Position numbers and translations under genes: made by a program. Under the pieces are notes generated by a model. It saw nothing but the letters and a program-made list of their open reading frames with translations. It was not told the origin of the DNA and did no database searches. This document shows, in pieces, positions 1-5,340 of a DNA stretch of 6,792 nt (position 1 is the first letter of the stretch; each line of letters opens with the position of its first letter). Origin of the DNA: Acidobacteria bacterium 37-71-11 (GTDB lineage: Bacteria > Acidobacteriota > Thermoanaerobaculia > Thermoanaerobaculales > Thermoanaerobaculaceae); contig NCBR01000138.1 of NCBI GenBank assembly GCA_002279285.1, positions 1 through 6,792 of the forward strand, given 5' to 3'.

Positions 1-648
1 GACCGCACCGAGTGGTGGATGACGCCGCCCACCGTCAACGCCTACTACAGCCCGTCGCGCAACGAGATCGTCTTCCCGGCCGGCATCCTGCAACCGCCGT
101 TCTTCGACCCCAAGGCCGACCCGGCGGTCAACTACGGCGCGATCGGCGCCGTGATCGGCCACGAGATGACGCACGGCTTCGACGACCAGGGGCGCAAGTT
201 CGACGCGAAGGGGAACATGACCGACTGGTGGACGCCGCAGGACGCGAAGAACTACGCCGCGCGCGCCGCGTGCGTCGAGAAGCAGTTCGACGCCTACCAG
301 GTGCAGCCCGGCCTGCACGAGAACGGCAAGCTCGTCCTCGGCGAGAGCATCGCCGACCTCGGCGGGCTGACGATCGCCCACATGGCGTACGAGAGGAGCC
401 TCGACGGCGCGAAGCCGCCGGTGATCGGCGGCCTCACCGCGGACCAGCGCTTCTTCCTCGCGTTCGCCCGCGTCTGGTCGGGCGCGGCGCGTCCCCAGTT
501 CGAGCAGATGCAGGTCCGGGTGGACCCCCACCCGGCGGCGCAGTTCCGCGCGATCGGCGCCCCGTCGAACATGCCGGCGTTCGCAGCGGCGTTCGGCTGC
601 AAGTCGGGCGACCCGATGGTCCGCGCCGAGCAGTGCCGGATCTGGTAG
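1..648 (+). CDS. M13 family zinc metallopeptidase (neprilysin/PepO-like), C-terminal part; 5' end outside the window
   Basis: The frame is open from base 1, so this is the last 215 codons of a longer gene; M13 enzymes are usually about 650-700 residues. It shows the C-terminal catalytic landmarks in order: the NAYYSP strand (codons 15-20), the zinc motif HEMTH (codons 54-58, bases 160-174) followed by GFDDQGRKFD, the DWWT segment, the third zinc ligand in GESIADLGG (Glu at bases 343-345), the DPHPAAQFRAIG stretch that lines the substrate site in the family, and the terminal C-x3-W (CRIW) before TAG. Family knowledge: M13 enzymes are secreted or membrane-anchored zinc endopeptidases that cut oligopeptides. 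The signal peptide or anchor would lie upstream and cannot be seen. No catalytic residue is missing in the visible part. It converges on the endonuclease III gene. Family assignment is very secure; the natural substrate is unknown. Confidence 0.95.
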   Translation, partial: DRTEWWMTPPTVNAYYSPSRNEIVFPAGILQPPFFDPKADPAVNYGAIGAVIGHEMTHGFDDQGRKFDAKGNMTDWWTPQDAKNYAARAACVEKQFDAYQVQPGLHENGKLVLGESIADLGGLTIAHMAYERSLDGAKPPVIGGLTADQRFFLAFARVWSGAARPQFEQMQVRVDPHPAAQFRAIGAPSNMPAFAAAFGCKSGDPMVRAEQCRIW

Positions 649-661
649 CGATTTAGGGGAC

Positions 662-691
662 CGCGCGGGCGCCGGCGACGGCGCCCGCGCG
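662..691. terminator. Perfect GC-rich hairpin between convergent genes, probable bidirectional terminator
   Basis: Bases 662-673 (CGCGCGGGCGCC) are the exact reverse complement of 680-691, with a 6-nt loop GGCGAC. The hairpin starts 13 nt after the peptidase stop and lies 37 nt beyond the stop of the convergent endonuclease III gene. Neither side has a clear T-run (TTGG on the plus side, TCCCC on the minus side), so it is not a textbook intrinsic terminator. Strength and position between convergent genes argue for transcription end or mRNA 3' protection. Confidence 0.6.
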
Positions 692-728
692 TTGGCCCCG
701 CCGACGCCCGCGGTGGGCCGAAGGCGGC

Positions 729-1391
729 CTACCGGCTGTGCGTCACGCCGACCCGCGCGCAGCGGGCGGCGAGCGGGCAGCGCGAGCACCACGGGGAGAC
801 CGGCTGGCAAATCTGCTGCCCGAACGTCACCATCAGGTCGTTGATCTCGATCCAGTAGCGCTGCGGCAGCACCTCTTCGAGGGCGTACTCGGTCTGCTCC
901 GGCGTTTTGGTCCGCACCAGGCCGAGGCGGTTGGAGACCCGGTGCACGTGGGTGTCCACGCAGATCGCCGGAATCCCGAAGCCGAGCCCGAGGACGAGGT
1001 TCGCCGTCTTGCGCCCGACGCCCGGGAAGGCGAGCAGCGCATCGCGGTCCCCCGGGACGTACCCGCCGTGCTCAGCCACGATCCGCCGCGCGATCTCGCG
1101 GATCTGTCTCGCCTTGGTGTTGTAGAAGCCGGCGGGGAAGATCAGCTTCGCGACGCGGGTCTCGGGCAGCGCCGCGACCGCGCGCGGGGTTGCGGCGACC
1201 GCGAACAGGCGTGCGCTCGCCGCGGCGGTCACGGCGTCCTTGGTGCGCAGCGAGATCACGCACGCCACCAGCAGCCGGAACGGGTCGCGCGTCCTCTCGA
1301 CCTCGGCGAGCGTCGTCGGCCGCACCCCGGCCCGCACCCGCTCGAGCCGCGGGACGAGCCATCCGGCGCCAATCGGAGGACGCGTGGTCAT
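729..1391 (-). CDS. nth: Endonuclease III, [4Fe-4S] DNA glycosylase/AP lyase
   Basis: 220 residues, normal for the family (E. coli Nth is 211). It removes oxidised pyrimidines from DNA and nicks the abasic site in base excision repair. Visible features: helix-hairpin-helix LLAFPGVGRKTANLV (residues 119-133) with the catalytic lysine K128 in GRKTAN; catalytic aspartate D146 in CVDTHVHR; and the iron-sulfur cluster cysteines C195, C202, C205 and C211 in exact C-x6-C-x2-C-x5-C spacing. The motif near residues 47-52 reads SLRTKD where E. coli has SAQATD. I chose ATG at 1389-1391. The frame stays open to 1457, but those codons translate the purine/pyrimidine heptad tract and are not family-like. 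The stop is TAG at 729-731. It is last in the minus-strand run after the symporter, with the heptad-flanked insert between them. Function is very secure. Confidence 0.95.
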   Translation of the reverse strand: MTTRPPIGAGWLVPRLERVRAGVRPTTLAEVERTRDPFRLLVACVISLRTKDAVTAAASARLFAVAATPRAVAALPETRVAKLIFPAGFYNTKARQIREIARRIVAEHGGYVPGDRDALLAFPGVGRKTANLVLGLGFGIPAICVDTHVHRVSNRLGLVRTKTPEQTEYALEEVLPQRYWIEINDLMVTFGQQICQPVSPWCSRCPLAARCARVGVTHSR

Positions 1392-1513
1392 TGCTGCCCC
1401 AAACAGGTCAAAGGTGAGAGGGAAAAGGGCAAAGGAAAGACAATAGAACAAGCGCAAGAGAAGATGGGCTCACCAGCCGTGGCGAGCCATCCCTGCGTGT
1501 GCTCCTTGGCCAT
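1388..1513 (-). CDS. Candidate 41-codon small ORF inside the heptad-flanked insert, doubtful
   Basis: ATG at 1511-1513 on the minus strand is preceded by a good Shine-Dalgarno (GGAGGG, 6 nt before the ATG). That GGAGGG is also the last codons of the symporter frame, whose TGA lies 2 nt before the ATG. The peptide begins MAKEHTQGWLATAGEPIF and then reads through the heptad arm as IVFPLPFSLSPL. Its TGA overlaps the nth ATG in an ATGA junction, so it would be placed for coupling symporter to nth. I recognise no family, and the second half is only translated repeat. It may be a coincidental ORF or the 5' stump of a broken gene. Confidence 0.22.
   Translation of the reverse strand: MAKEHTQGWLATAGEPIFSCACSIVFPLPFSLSPLTCLGQQ
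1414..1440. repeat. Purine-rich heptad repeat, left arm of insert 1
   Basis: On the plus strand the heptads GGGAAAA (1420-1426), GGGCAAA (1427-1433) and GGAAAGA (1434-1440) follow a similar GTGAGA at 1414. They lie 23 nt upstream of the nth ATG. The run is near-complementary to the pyrimidine heptads at 1546-1580: AGGGAAAAGGG followed by an A-rich then G/A-rich end matches the reverse complement of that array with a small indel. The AT-rich, strand-biased composition stands out against the GC-rich surroundings. Confidence 0.75.
1463..1491. other. Imperfect hairpin in the centre of insert 1
   Basis: GATGGGCTC (1463-1471) pairs with GAGCCATC (1484-1491) with one bulged G; after one A/C mismatch, CC pairs with GG around the loop AGCCGT. 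It lies between the symporter stop (1516) and the nth start (1391), so both would share the RNA on the minus strand. No T-run follows. It could be an RNA structure of the inserted element, a weak terminator or a processing site. Confidence 0.5.
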
Positions 1514-1515
1514 AC

Positions 1516-2949
1516 TCAACCCTCCACCATTGGCGCCAGAACGTGTTTTCCCTCTTCCCTTTTCCCTTTCCCCTTTTCCTTCAACGCGGACACGCCCACG
1601 AGAACCACCATCCCGGCGGCGGCGCCGGCGAGGCCGGGCTCAAGGCCGGCGGGAAGGCGGGAGCGGACGAACTCGAGGGCGATGTCGGTCGCGGCGCCGG
1701 CGAGCATGCCGAGGGCAGCGCCGCGCGGCCCGGCCCCCTTCCAGGCGAGGCCGACGGTGAACACGGGCAGGAACGCGGCGGTGAAGAACCCCCACCCCAT
1801 GATTGCGAGCAGCGCCACGGTCCGCCCGCTGGCCGTGCCCAGGCCGGCGGCCGCGAGCGCCAGGACGACGGTGGTCACGCGGGCGGCCGTCAAGCCGCGC
1901 ACCCGCTTGCCCAGCGCGGCGGGGAGGTCGCGGGTGACGGCGGCCGCCCCCAGGTTGAGGAACGAGGCGGCGGTGGACATCAGCGCCGCCAGCACCGCGA
2001 CGCCGGCGACCAGCTCCGCCCACGGGCCCAGCAGCGCCATCGTCCGCGGGGCGAGGTCGTCGGGCCGTGCGAGCGTGACTGCGCCCCGCACCGTGAGCGC
2101 CGAGCCGGCGAGACCGACGGCCAGCCAGACCGAAAGCGTGACCGCGAGTGCGAGCGTGAGCACGCCGGGCAGTTTGCGCAGCTGCTCGTGCGAGCGCAGG
2201 AAGAAGAACTTCTGGATGTAGTGCGGTTGAGCGCACGTCCCGAGGCAGAACAGGAGGTACCACGCCAGAGCGCGGGCGGGGGGAACGGTCCCGAAGCTGC
2301 CGAGCAGCGCCGGGCCGGCATGCCGCACGGTCGCGAACGCCGCGGCCGGTCCGCCCGCCGCAACGAGCGCCGCGCCCGCGAGCACGAGCGCGAGGACGGC
2401 CATCGTCGCACCCTGCACGGCGTCGGCGAGGAGGCCAGAACGCATGCCCCCGAGCGCGGTGTACGCAGTGGTGGCGAGCAGCGCAATGCCCGCGGCCAGC
2501 ACCCCCGGCACCTTGAGGAAGTTCTCGCCGAGCACCGCCGCGGCCCGCGCCTGCACCGCCAGGTTGGCGACGCAACCGACCACGATGAGGGCGGCGCCGA
2601 TCCCCCGCGCGGCGCGCCCGAACCTCGCGCCGATCAGCTCCTGCGGTGTGAGGATCCCGTGCCGCCGGGCCGCCGCCACTGTGGGCTCGCCGACGGCCCA
2701 GCACTGCAGCGCGCCGGTGAGGGGGGCGGAGAACGTGATCCACAGTGAGCCGACCCCCGCCACGGCGAACAGGCCCGGGCCGCCGACGAAGGTGAACGCC
2801 GACACCGCGGCCGCCGTGCCCGCCACCCCGACCAGCCAGGCGCTCGCCCGGCCGCCGGCGGCGAAGTAGTCGGCGGCGGTCCGGGTGTGGCGGGCGCCCC
2901 ACCACGCAACGGCGCCCGCGAGGACGACGATCAGGGCGAGAACGGTCAC
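1516..2949 (-). CDS. Sodium:solute symporter family protein (SSS/SLC5), substrate unknown
   Basis: 477 residues, typical length, almost wholly hydrophobic, about 13 predicted membrane helices with the LeuT-type fold of the family. Visible signatures: YFAAGGRASAWLVGVAGT (residues 29-46) in the first two helices; GGMRSGLLADAVQ (168-179), the family 'GG..a....D..Q' motif; AQPHYIQKFFFLRS (240-253), which resembles the GQPH segment of proline permeases; and ALMSTAASFLN (322-332), the helix carrying Ser/Thr sodium ligands. I chose GTG at 2947-2949. It overlaps the stop of the upstream small membrane gene in GTGA, has AGAGG about 8 nt before it, and starts directly in the first helix. The frame is open much further upstream, but that part is arginine-rich shadow of the neighbour. 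The final residues (from about 457) come from the heptad repeat and the inserted segment, not from the family, so the native C-terminus was probably replaced. The substrate cannot be read from sequence. Confidence 0.88.
   Translation of the reverse strand: MTVLALIVVLAGAVAWWGARHTRTAADYFAAGGRASAWLVGVAGTAAAVSAFTFVGGPGLFAVAGVGSLWITFSAPLTGALQCWAVGEPTVAAARRHGILTPQELIGARFGRAARGIGAALIVVGCVANLAVQARAAAVLGENFLKVPGVLAAGIALLATTAYTALGGMRSGLLADAVQGATMAVLALVLAGAALVAAGGPAAAFATVRHAGPALLGSFGTVPPARALAWYLLFCLGTCAQPHYIQKFFFLRSHEQLRKLPGVLTLALAVTLSVWLAVGLAGSALTVRGAVTLARPDDLAPRTMALLGPWAELVAGVAVLAALMSTAASFLNLGAAAVTRDLPAALGKRVRGLTAARVTTVVLALAAAGLGTASGRTVALLAIMGWGFFTAAFLPVFTVGLAWKGAGPRGAALGMLAGAATDIALEFVRSRLPAGLEPGLAGAAAGMVVLVGVSALKEKGKGKREEGKHVLAPMVEG
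1546..1580. repeat. Pyrimidine-rich heptad tandem repeat, right arm of insert 1
   Basis: Five contiguous 7-mers on the plus strand: TTTTCCC (1546-1552), TCTTCCC, TTTTCCC, TTTCCCC, TTTTCCT (ending 1580). The period is exactly 7 with no gap. The tract lies inside the 3' end of the symporter frame and encodes the low-complexity tail KEKGKGKREEGK. Together with 1414-1440 in opposite orientation it brackets about 105 nt. Confidence 0.85.
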
Positions 2950-3293
2950 GAGCCGTCCTCTCGATCGAACGTCCGTGCATAGAGGAGGGGGATGAGCGGG
3001 AGCGGGAGCAGGTACAGCACGAGCAGCACCCAGGCGAAGCCCTGCACGGCGCGAGCGTGGAGCAGGAACGCGCCGCCGAGGCCGACGCCGAGCCATACCG
3101 CGATCGCCGCGAAGGCGGCGCGCAAACGGGCCGAGGGTCGCCGGGCAAGCGCGAGCGCGCACCCGGACACGGCGGCGGCAACCGTCACGCCCGCGAGCGC
3201 CCACGGGCCCGCAGCCACCGCCAGCGGATAGGCGAGCGCGAGCGCCCCCGCAACGATTGGAGTCAGTGCTCCGTGGCGTGACGGGTCGTGCAT
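2946..3293 (-). CDS. Small four-helix membrane protein coupled to the symporter, possible accessory subunit
   Basis: 115 residues with about four hydrophobic segments (roughly 10-28, 30-50, 58-80 and 85-105), ending in a short polar tail FDREDGS. The last segment, WVLLVLYLLPLPLIPLLYA, resembles the C-terminal ends of small membrane proteins often encoded beside SSS transporters (such as the DUF997/YhdT, DUF485 and DUF4212 groups), but I cannot assign it to one of these. The stop TGA overlaps the symporter GTG by 4 nt, which implies translational coupling and roughly matched output. I chose ATG at 3291-3293: a TANNNT box lies 7 nt upstream and the upstream extension (an ATG at 3339-3341) reads as a polar, non-family stretch. 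There is no Shine-Dalgarno at either ATG. Real gene: likely, from the coupling and hydrophobic pattern. Role as transporter partner: inference. Confidence 0.7.
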   Translation of the reverse strand: MHDPSRHGALTPIVAGALALAYPLAVAAGPWALAGVTVAAAVSGCALALARRPSARLRAAFAAIAVWLGVGLGGAFLLHARAVQGFAWVLLVLYLLPLPLIPLLYARTFDREDGS

Positions 3294-3300
3294 TCTGCGC

Positions 3301-3306
3301 AGTCTA
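3301..3306 (-). promoter_or_regulatory. Candidate -10 box for a leaderless transcript of the small membrane gene/symporter operon
   Basis: Read on the minus strand the box is TAGACT (TANNNT), ending 7 nt before the ATG at 3293, which puts the expected start of transcription on or next to the A of ATG. No ribosome-binding site lies between. No convincing -35 is visible. This spacing is the known hallmark of leaderless genes in several GC-rich phyla. Confidence 0.4.
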
Positions 3307-3366
3307 CCGTGCGACGCCGCCGTCGCGACCTCTGAGACCATCCGCCGCGGCGGGCCTGGAATGCGG

Positions 3367-3378
3367 TCCGGTACCGGA
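3367..3378. promoter_or_regulatory. Perfect 12-bp palindrome in the divergent intergenic region, possible operator
   Basis: TCCGGTACCGGA is a perfect palindrome and its flanks GG...GACC continue the symmetry with a 2-nt offset. A second GC-only palindrome, CCGCCGCGGCGG, lies at 3342-3353. Both are between the divergent small membrane gene and the TGS GTPase. No regulator gene is in the window, so the operator role is only a suggestion; GC-rich DNA makes such palindromes fairly often. Confidence 0.3.
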
Positions 3379-3390
3379 GACCTTCTTCAC

Positions 3391-3425
3391 CGGACCACGG
3401 ACCACGGACCACGGACCACGGACCC
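3391..3425. repeat. Heptad tandem repeat, 5 copies of CGGACCA
   Basis: Units at 3391, 3398, 3405 and 3412 are identical CGGACCA; the fifth (3419-3425) is CGGACCC. It ends 4 nt before the candidate -10 box of the GTPase gene, so it covers the -35 region. Each copy carries GAC, the best match to a -35 hexamer here, so copy number would change the spacing in 7-bp steps. It matches the size class of the short tandemly repeated repetitive sequences (heptanucleotide STRRs) known from cyanobacteria. Confidence 0.9.
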
Positions 3426-3429
3426 CGCT

Positions 3430-3435
3430 TACAAT
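3430..3435 (+). promoter_or_regulatory. Candidate -10 box for a leaderless transcript of the TGS GTPase gene
   Basis: TACAAT at 3430-3435 matches the -10 consensus TATAAT in five of six positions and ends 8 nt before the ATG at 3444. No Shine-Dalgarno is present between box and ATG (GGCTCCGC). It is the best -10 sequence in the window and stands in an otherwise GC-rich stretch. No good -35 is seen; the heptad repeat occupies that place. Confidence 0.5.
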
Positions 3436-3443
3436 GGCTCCGC

Positions 3444-4418
3444 ATGCCGGCGAACCTCACGCCCCAGTACCGGGTCGCAGAGTCGAAGTTCAAGGCCGCT
3501 CATTCCCCGGATGAGCGGCGGGCGGCGCTCGAAGAGATGCTGGCGATCATCCCCAAGCACAAGGGGACCGAGAAGATGCAGGCCGACCTCAAGCGCCGCC
3601 TGGCGCGCCTGCGCCAGGAGGAGGAGGTCCGCACCGCCAAACACGGGCACTCGTTCAAGGTCGAGCCCGAAGGGGCGGCCCAGATCGTGCTGCTCGGGCC
3701 GCCCAACTGCGGCAAGTCGTCGCTCCTGGCTGCGCTCACCCACGCCGAACCCGCGGTCGCCGACTACCCGTTCACGACGACGCGCCCGCAGCCCGGGATG
3801 CTGGGCTTCGAGGACGTTCACATCCAGCTCGTGGACCTCCCGCCGGTCGCCGCCGAGCACATGGACCCGTGGCTGCCCGGTCTCGTGCGCGGCGCCGACG
3901 CGGCGCTGCTCCTCGTCGACCCGACGTCGGCCGACCTGCCCGAGGACGTGGAGCTCGTGCGCGAGAGGCTGGCCGCGGCTCGGGTTCCGCTGGTGGGCGA
4001 GCTTCCCGAGGACTCCGACCCGCGCGACACGCCATTGGCTACCGTCATGGTCGTCACCAAGACCGACCGCGCCCGCGACGGGGACCTAGCGGCGCTCGGG
4101 GAGTTGTACGCGTCCGAGTACCCGATGGCGCAGATCTCGATCGCGACGCGGGCCGGCCTCGACGCGCTCAAGGTCCTGGTCTGGCGGCGGCTGCAGCTGG
4201 TGCGCGTGTACTCCAAGCCGCCCGGCAAACCGGCGGACAAGTCGGAGCCGTTCGTGTTGCCCCAGGGGTGCACCGTGGCGGACTTCGCGGAGCGTGTCCA
4301 CCGCGAAGTCGCGGAGAAGCTGCAGTTCGCCCGCGTCTGGGGTGGTAAGCTCGAGGGCCAGCGCGTCGCCCGCGACTTCGAGCTGCGCGACCGCGACGTG
4401 GTCGAGCTGCACGTGTGA
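3444..4418 (+). CDS. DRG/Obg-like GTPase with C-terminal TGS domain
   Basis: 324 residues. The N-terminal helical segment (about 1-65) contains IIPKHKGTEKMQADLKRRL, closely like the start of archaeal and eukaryotic DRG GTPases. The G domain follows: G1 GPPNCGKSS (85-93, Lys91), G2 YPFTTT (108-113), G3 DLPP (131-134) where most relatives have DxPG, G4 TKTD (205-208) in place of NKxD, and G5 near SIATR (232-236). The TGS domain covers about 252-324 (VRVYSKPPGKPAD ... FVLPQGCTVADFAERVH ... ELRDRDVVELHV). DRG and Obg-type GTPases act on ribosomes or translation; the bacterial DRG-like branch has no settled role. I chose ATG at 3444 because the family N-terminus starts right there and a -10 box lies 8 nt upstream, suggesting leaderless mRNA. 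The CDGSH gene follows after 24 nt. Family secure; biological role unknown. Confidence 0.92.
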   Translation: MPANLTPQYRVAESKFKAAHSPDERRAALEEMLAIIPKHKGTEKMQADLKRRLARLRQEEEVRTAKHGHSFKVEPEGAAQIVLLGPPNCGKSSLLAALTHAEPAVADYPFTTTRPQPGMLGFEDVHIQLVDLPPVAAEHMDPWLPGLVRGADAALLLVDPTSADLPEDVELVRERLAAARVPLVGELPEDSDPRDTPLATVMVVTKTDRARDGDLAALGELYASEYPMAQISIATRAGLDALKVLVWRRLQLVRVYSKPPGKPADKSEPFVLPQGCTVADFAERVHREVAEKLQFARVWGGKLEGQRVARDFELRDRDVVELHV

Positions 4419-4432
4419 GAGCATGGCAGTGC

Positions 4433-4437
4433 GGAGG
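4433..4437 (+). promoter_or_regulatory. Ribosome-binding site fixing the CDGSH start
   Basis: GGAGG lies 5 nt before ATG 4443-4445. A GTG at 4437 in the same frame overlaps this site and therefore cannot be the start. A later in-frame ATG at 4458 has no such site. Confidence 0.75.
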
Positions 4438-4442
4438 TGTGC

Positions 4443-4685
4443 ATGAGCGAAGGTCCGATGGTCGCTGCAAAGCACCCGTTCGTGATCGAGGTCGAGCCCG
4501 GCACGTACTACTGGTGCCGCTGCGGCCGCTCGGCCACGCAGCCGTTCTGCGACGGCTCGCACAAGGGCACGAGCTTCACCCCGATGCAGGTGGAGATCGC
4601 CGATAAGCAGACGGTCGCCTTCTGCGGCTGCAAACACACCGGCACCCCGCCGCGCTGCGACGGCACCCACAAGACCCTCCCGTGA
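4443..4685 (+). CDS. Twin CDGSH iron-sulfur domain protein
   Basis: 80 residues with two complete CDGSH motifs of the form C-x-C-x2-(S/T)-x3-P-x-C-D-G-(S/T)-H: CRCGRSATQPFCDGSH in the middle and CGCKHTGTPPRCDGTH near the C-terminus. Each holds a [2Fe-2S] cluster through three cysteines and one histidine. Family knowledge: small bacterial two-motif CDGSH proteins are soluble, mitoNEET-related, redox-active and acid-labile; their roles are mostly unknown, with iron-sulfur handling or redox sensing suggested. There is no signal peptide or membrane segment, so it is probably cytoplasmic. It sits 24 nt after the TGS GTPase and 31 nt before the NusG-like gene on the same strand, so co-transcription is likely. 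A TGA of a seven-codon ATG frame at 4423 overlaps its start, but that frame is too short to call. Family assignment is secure. Confidence 0.93.
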   Translation: MSEGPMVAAKHPFVIEVEPGTYYWCRCGRSATQPFCDGSHKGTSFTPMQVEIADKQTVAFCGCKHTGTPPRCDGTHKTLP

Positions 4686-4716
4686 TCGGCGGCCCGCGGA
4701 CGGATGGCGCGGCGGG

Positions 4717-5241
4717 ATGCTGATCGCTTCCGATGACCCCAGGCTGGTGTGGCTGCTCGTGCGGACCAAGCCGAAGCAGGAGGGCGCCGTGGCGCAGGCG
4801 CTCACGGCCAGGGGCGTTCCCGCCTATTTCCCGAGGGTGTTGGAGCCGCGGCCGCACGCGCGGGCGCCGCATGGCCCGCTCCCGCTCTTCCCCGCCTATG
4901 TTTTTGCCCAGTGCATCGTCGCCGAGCGGTACGCGCTGGTCCACTACTGCCCGGGAGCGGCCGGGGTCGTCCGTTTCGGCCAGGAGCTGGCTGCGGTCGA
5001 GGACGATTTCCTGGCCGCGCTGCGCGAACGGGAGGGGGAGCGCGGCTACCTGGTGATCGGCGATGCGCGGAAACCCCCTGCGGTAGGGGCGAGGGCGCGT
5101 GTCGTCAGCGGGCCGCTTCGCGGAGTCGAGGGCATCGTCACCCGGTATCTTCCCGCCAAGGACCGCATCCGCCTGCTGCTCGCCATGGTGGGCGGCCCGC
5201 GCCACGTCGAGGTCGATGCGCGGCACATCCGCTCCGGTTGA
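4717..5241 (+). CDS. NusG-family transcription antitermination protein, specialised paralogue (RfaH/UpxY-like)
   Basis: 174 residues, the usual size for NusG and RfaH. The NGN domain (about 11-105) begins VWLLVRTKPKQEGAVAQAL, continues with GVPAYFPRVLEP and reaches PLPLFPAYVFAQ, the strand that contacts the RNA polymerase clamp helices. The KOW domain (about 123-171) contains VGARARVVSGPLRGVEGIV. Housekeeping NusG is normally encoded beside secE, L11 and L1, which are absent here. A NusG gene directly ahead of sugar-nucleotide genes is the hallmark of the specialised class, which binds polymerase early in long polysaccharide operons and suppresses termination. ATG 4717 is the first usable start; GGCGGG abuts it but is too close to be a good ribosome site, and GTG at 4747-4749, just before the conserved Trp, is possible. 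Family secure; target operon inferred from position. Confidence 0.9.
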   Translation: MLIASDDPRLVWLLVRTKPKQEGAVAQALTARGVPAYFPRVLEPRPHARAPHGPLPLFPAYVFAQCIVAERYALVHYCPGAAGVVRFGQELAAVEDDFLAALREREGERGYLVIGDARKPPAVGARARVVSGPLRGVEGIVTRYLPAKDRIRLLLAMVGGPRHVEVDARHIRSG

Positions 5242-5259
5242 GTGCCGCGCGTGTGCCGC

Positions 5260-5285
5260 GCCGGCGGGCAACCGCCCGAGCCGGC
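5260..5285 (+). other. Strong hairpin in the leader between the NusG-like gene and fcl
   Basis: GCCGG (5260-5264) plus CGGGC (5265-5269) pairs with GCCCG (5274-5278) plus CCGGC (5281-5285), loop AACC, with two unpaired bases AG (5279-5280). That is 10 GC pairs. No T-run follows, so it is not a standard terminator. In RfaH-type systems, polymerase pauses at a leader hairpin element to recruit the factor, and this is the obvious candidate here. The rest of the 99-nt gap shows only the fcl ribosome site GGAG at 5330-5333. Confidence 0.5.
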
Positions 5286-5340
5286 GTGATACGCTCTCGA
5301 AACACCCGCCGGACAGCCTGCCGGCGATCGGAGACCGTTG

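Noticed and set aside
1414..1580. CRISPR or Rho-independent terminator reading of the purine/pyrimidine tracts
   Set aside because: No regular repeat-spacer spacing, units are 7 bp contiguous, and the arms are too far apart and too imperfect for a compact terminator stem.
1543..2748. Long open frames on the plus strand opposite the symporter (up to 401 codons)
   Set aside because: They are Arg/Gly/Glu-rich low-complexity translations typical of the antisense of GC-rich genes, while the minus strand gives a clear membrane transporter.
2950..3204. N-terminal 85-residue extension of the symporter frame
   Set aside because: Arg/Pro-rich, no family similarity, and overlaps the coding frame of the small membrane protein; GTG at 2949 has a ribosome site and GTGA coupling.
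4423..4446. Seven-codon ATG frame whose TGA overlaps the CDGSH ATG
   Set aside because: No ribosome site, no attenuator structure, too short to separate from chance.
5078..5088. GCGGTAG within the NusG-like gene resembling the ops element core of RfaH
   Set aside because: It lies inside the regulator's coding sequence, where its codons (AVGA) belong to the KOW domain, and lacks the rest of the ops consensus; chance in GC-rich DNA.
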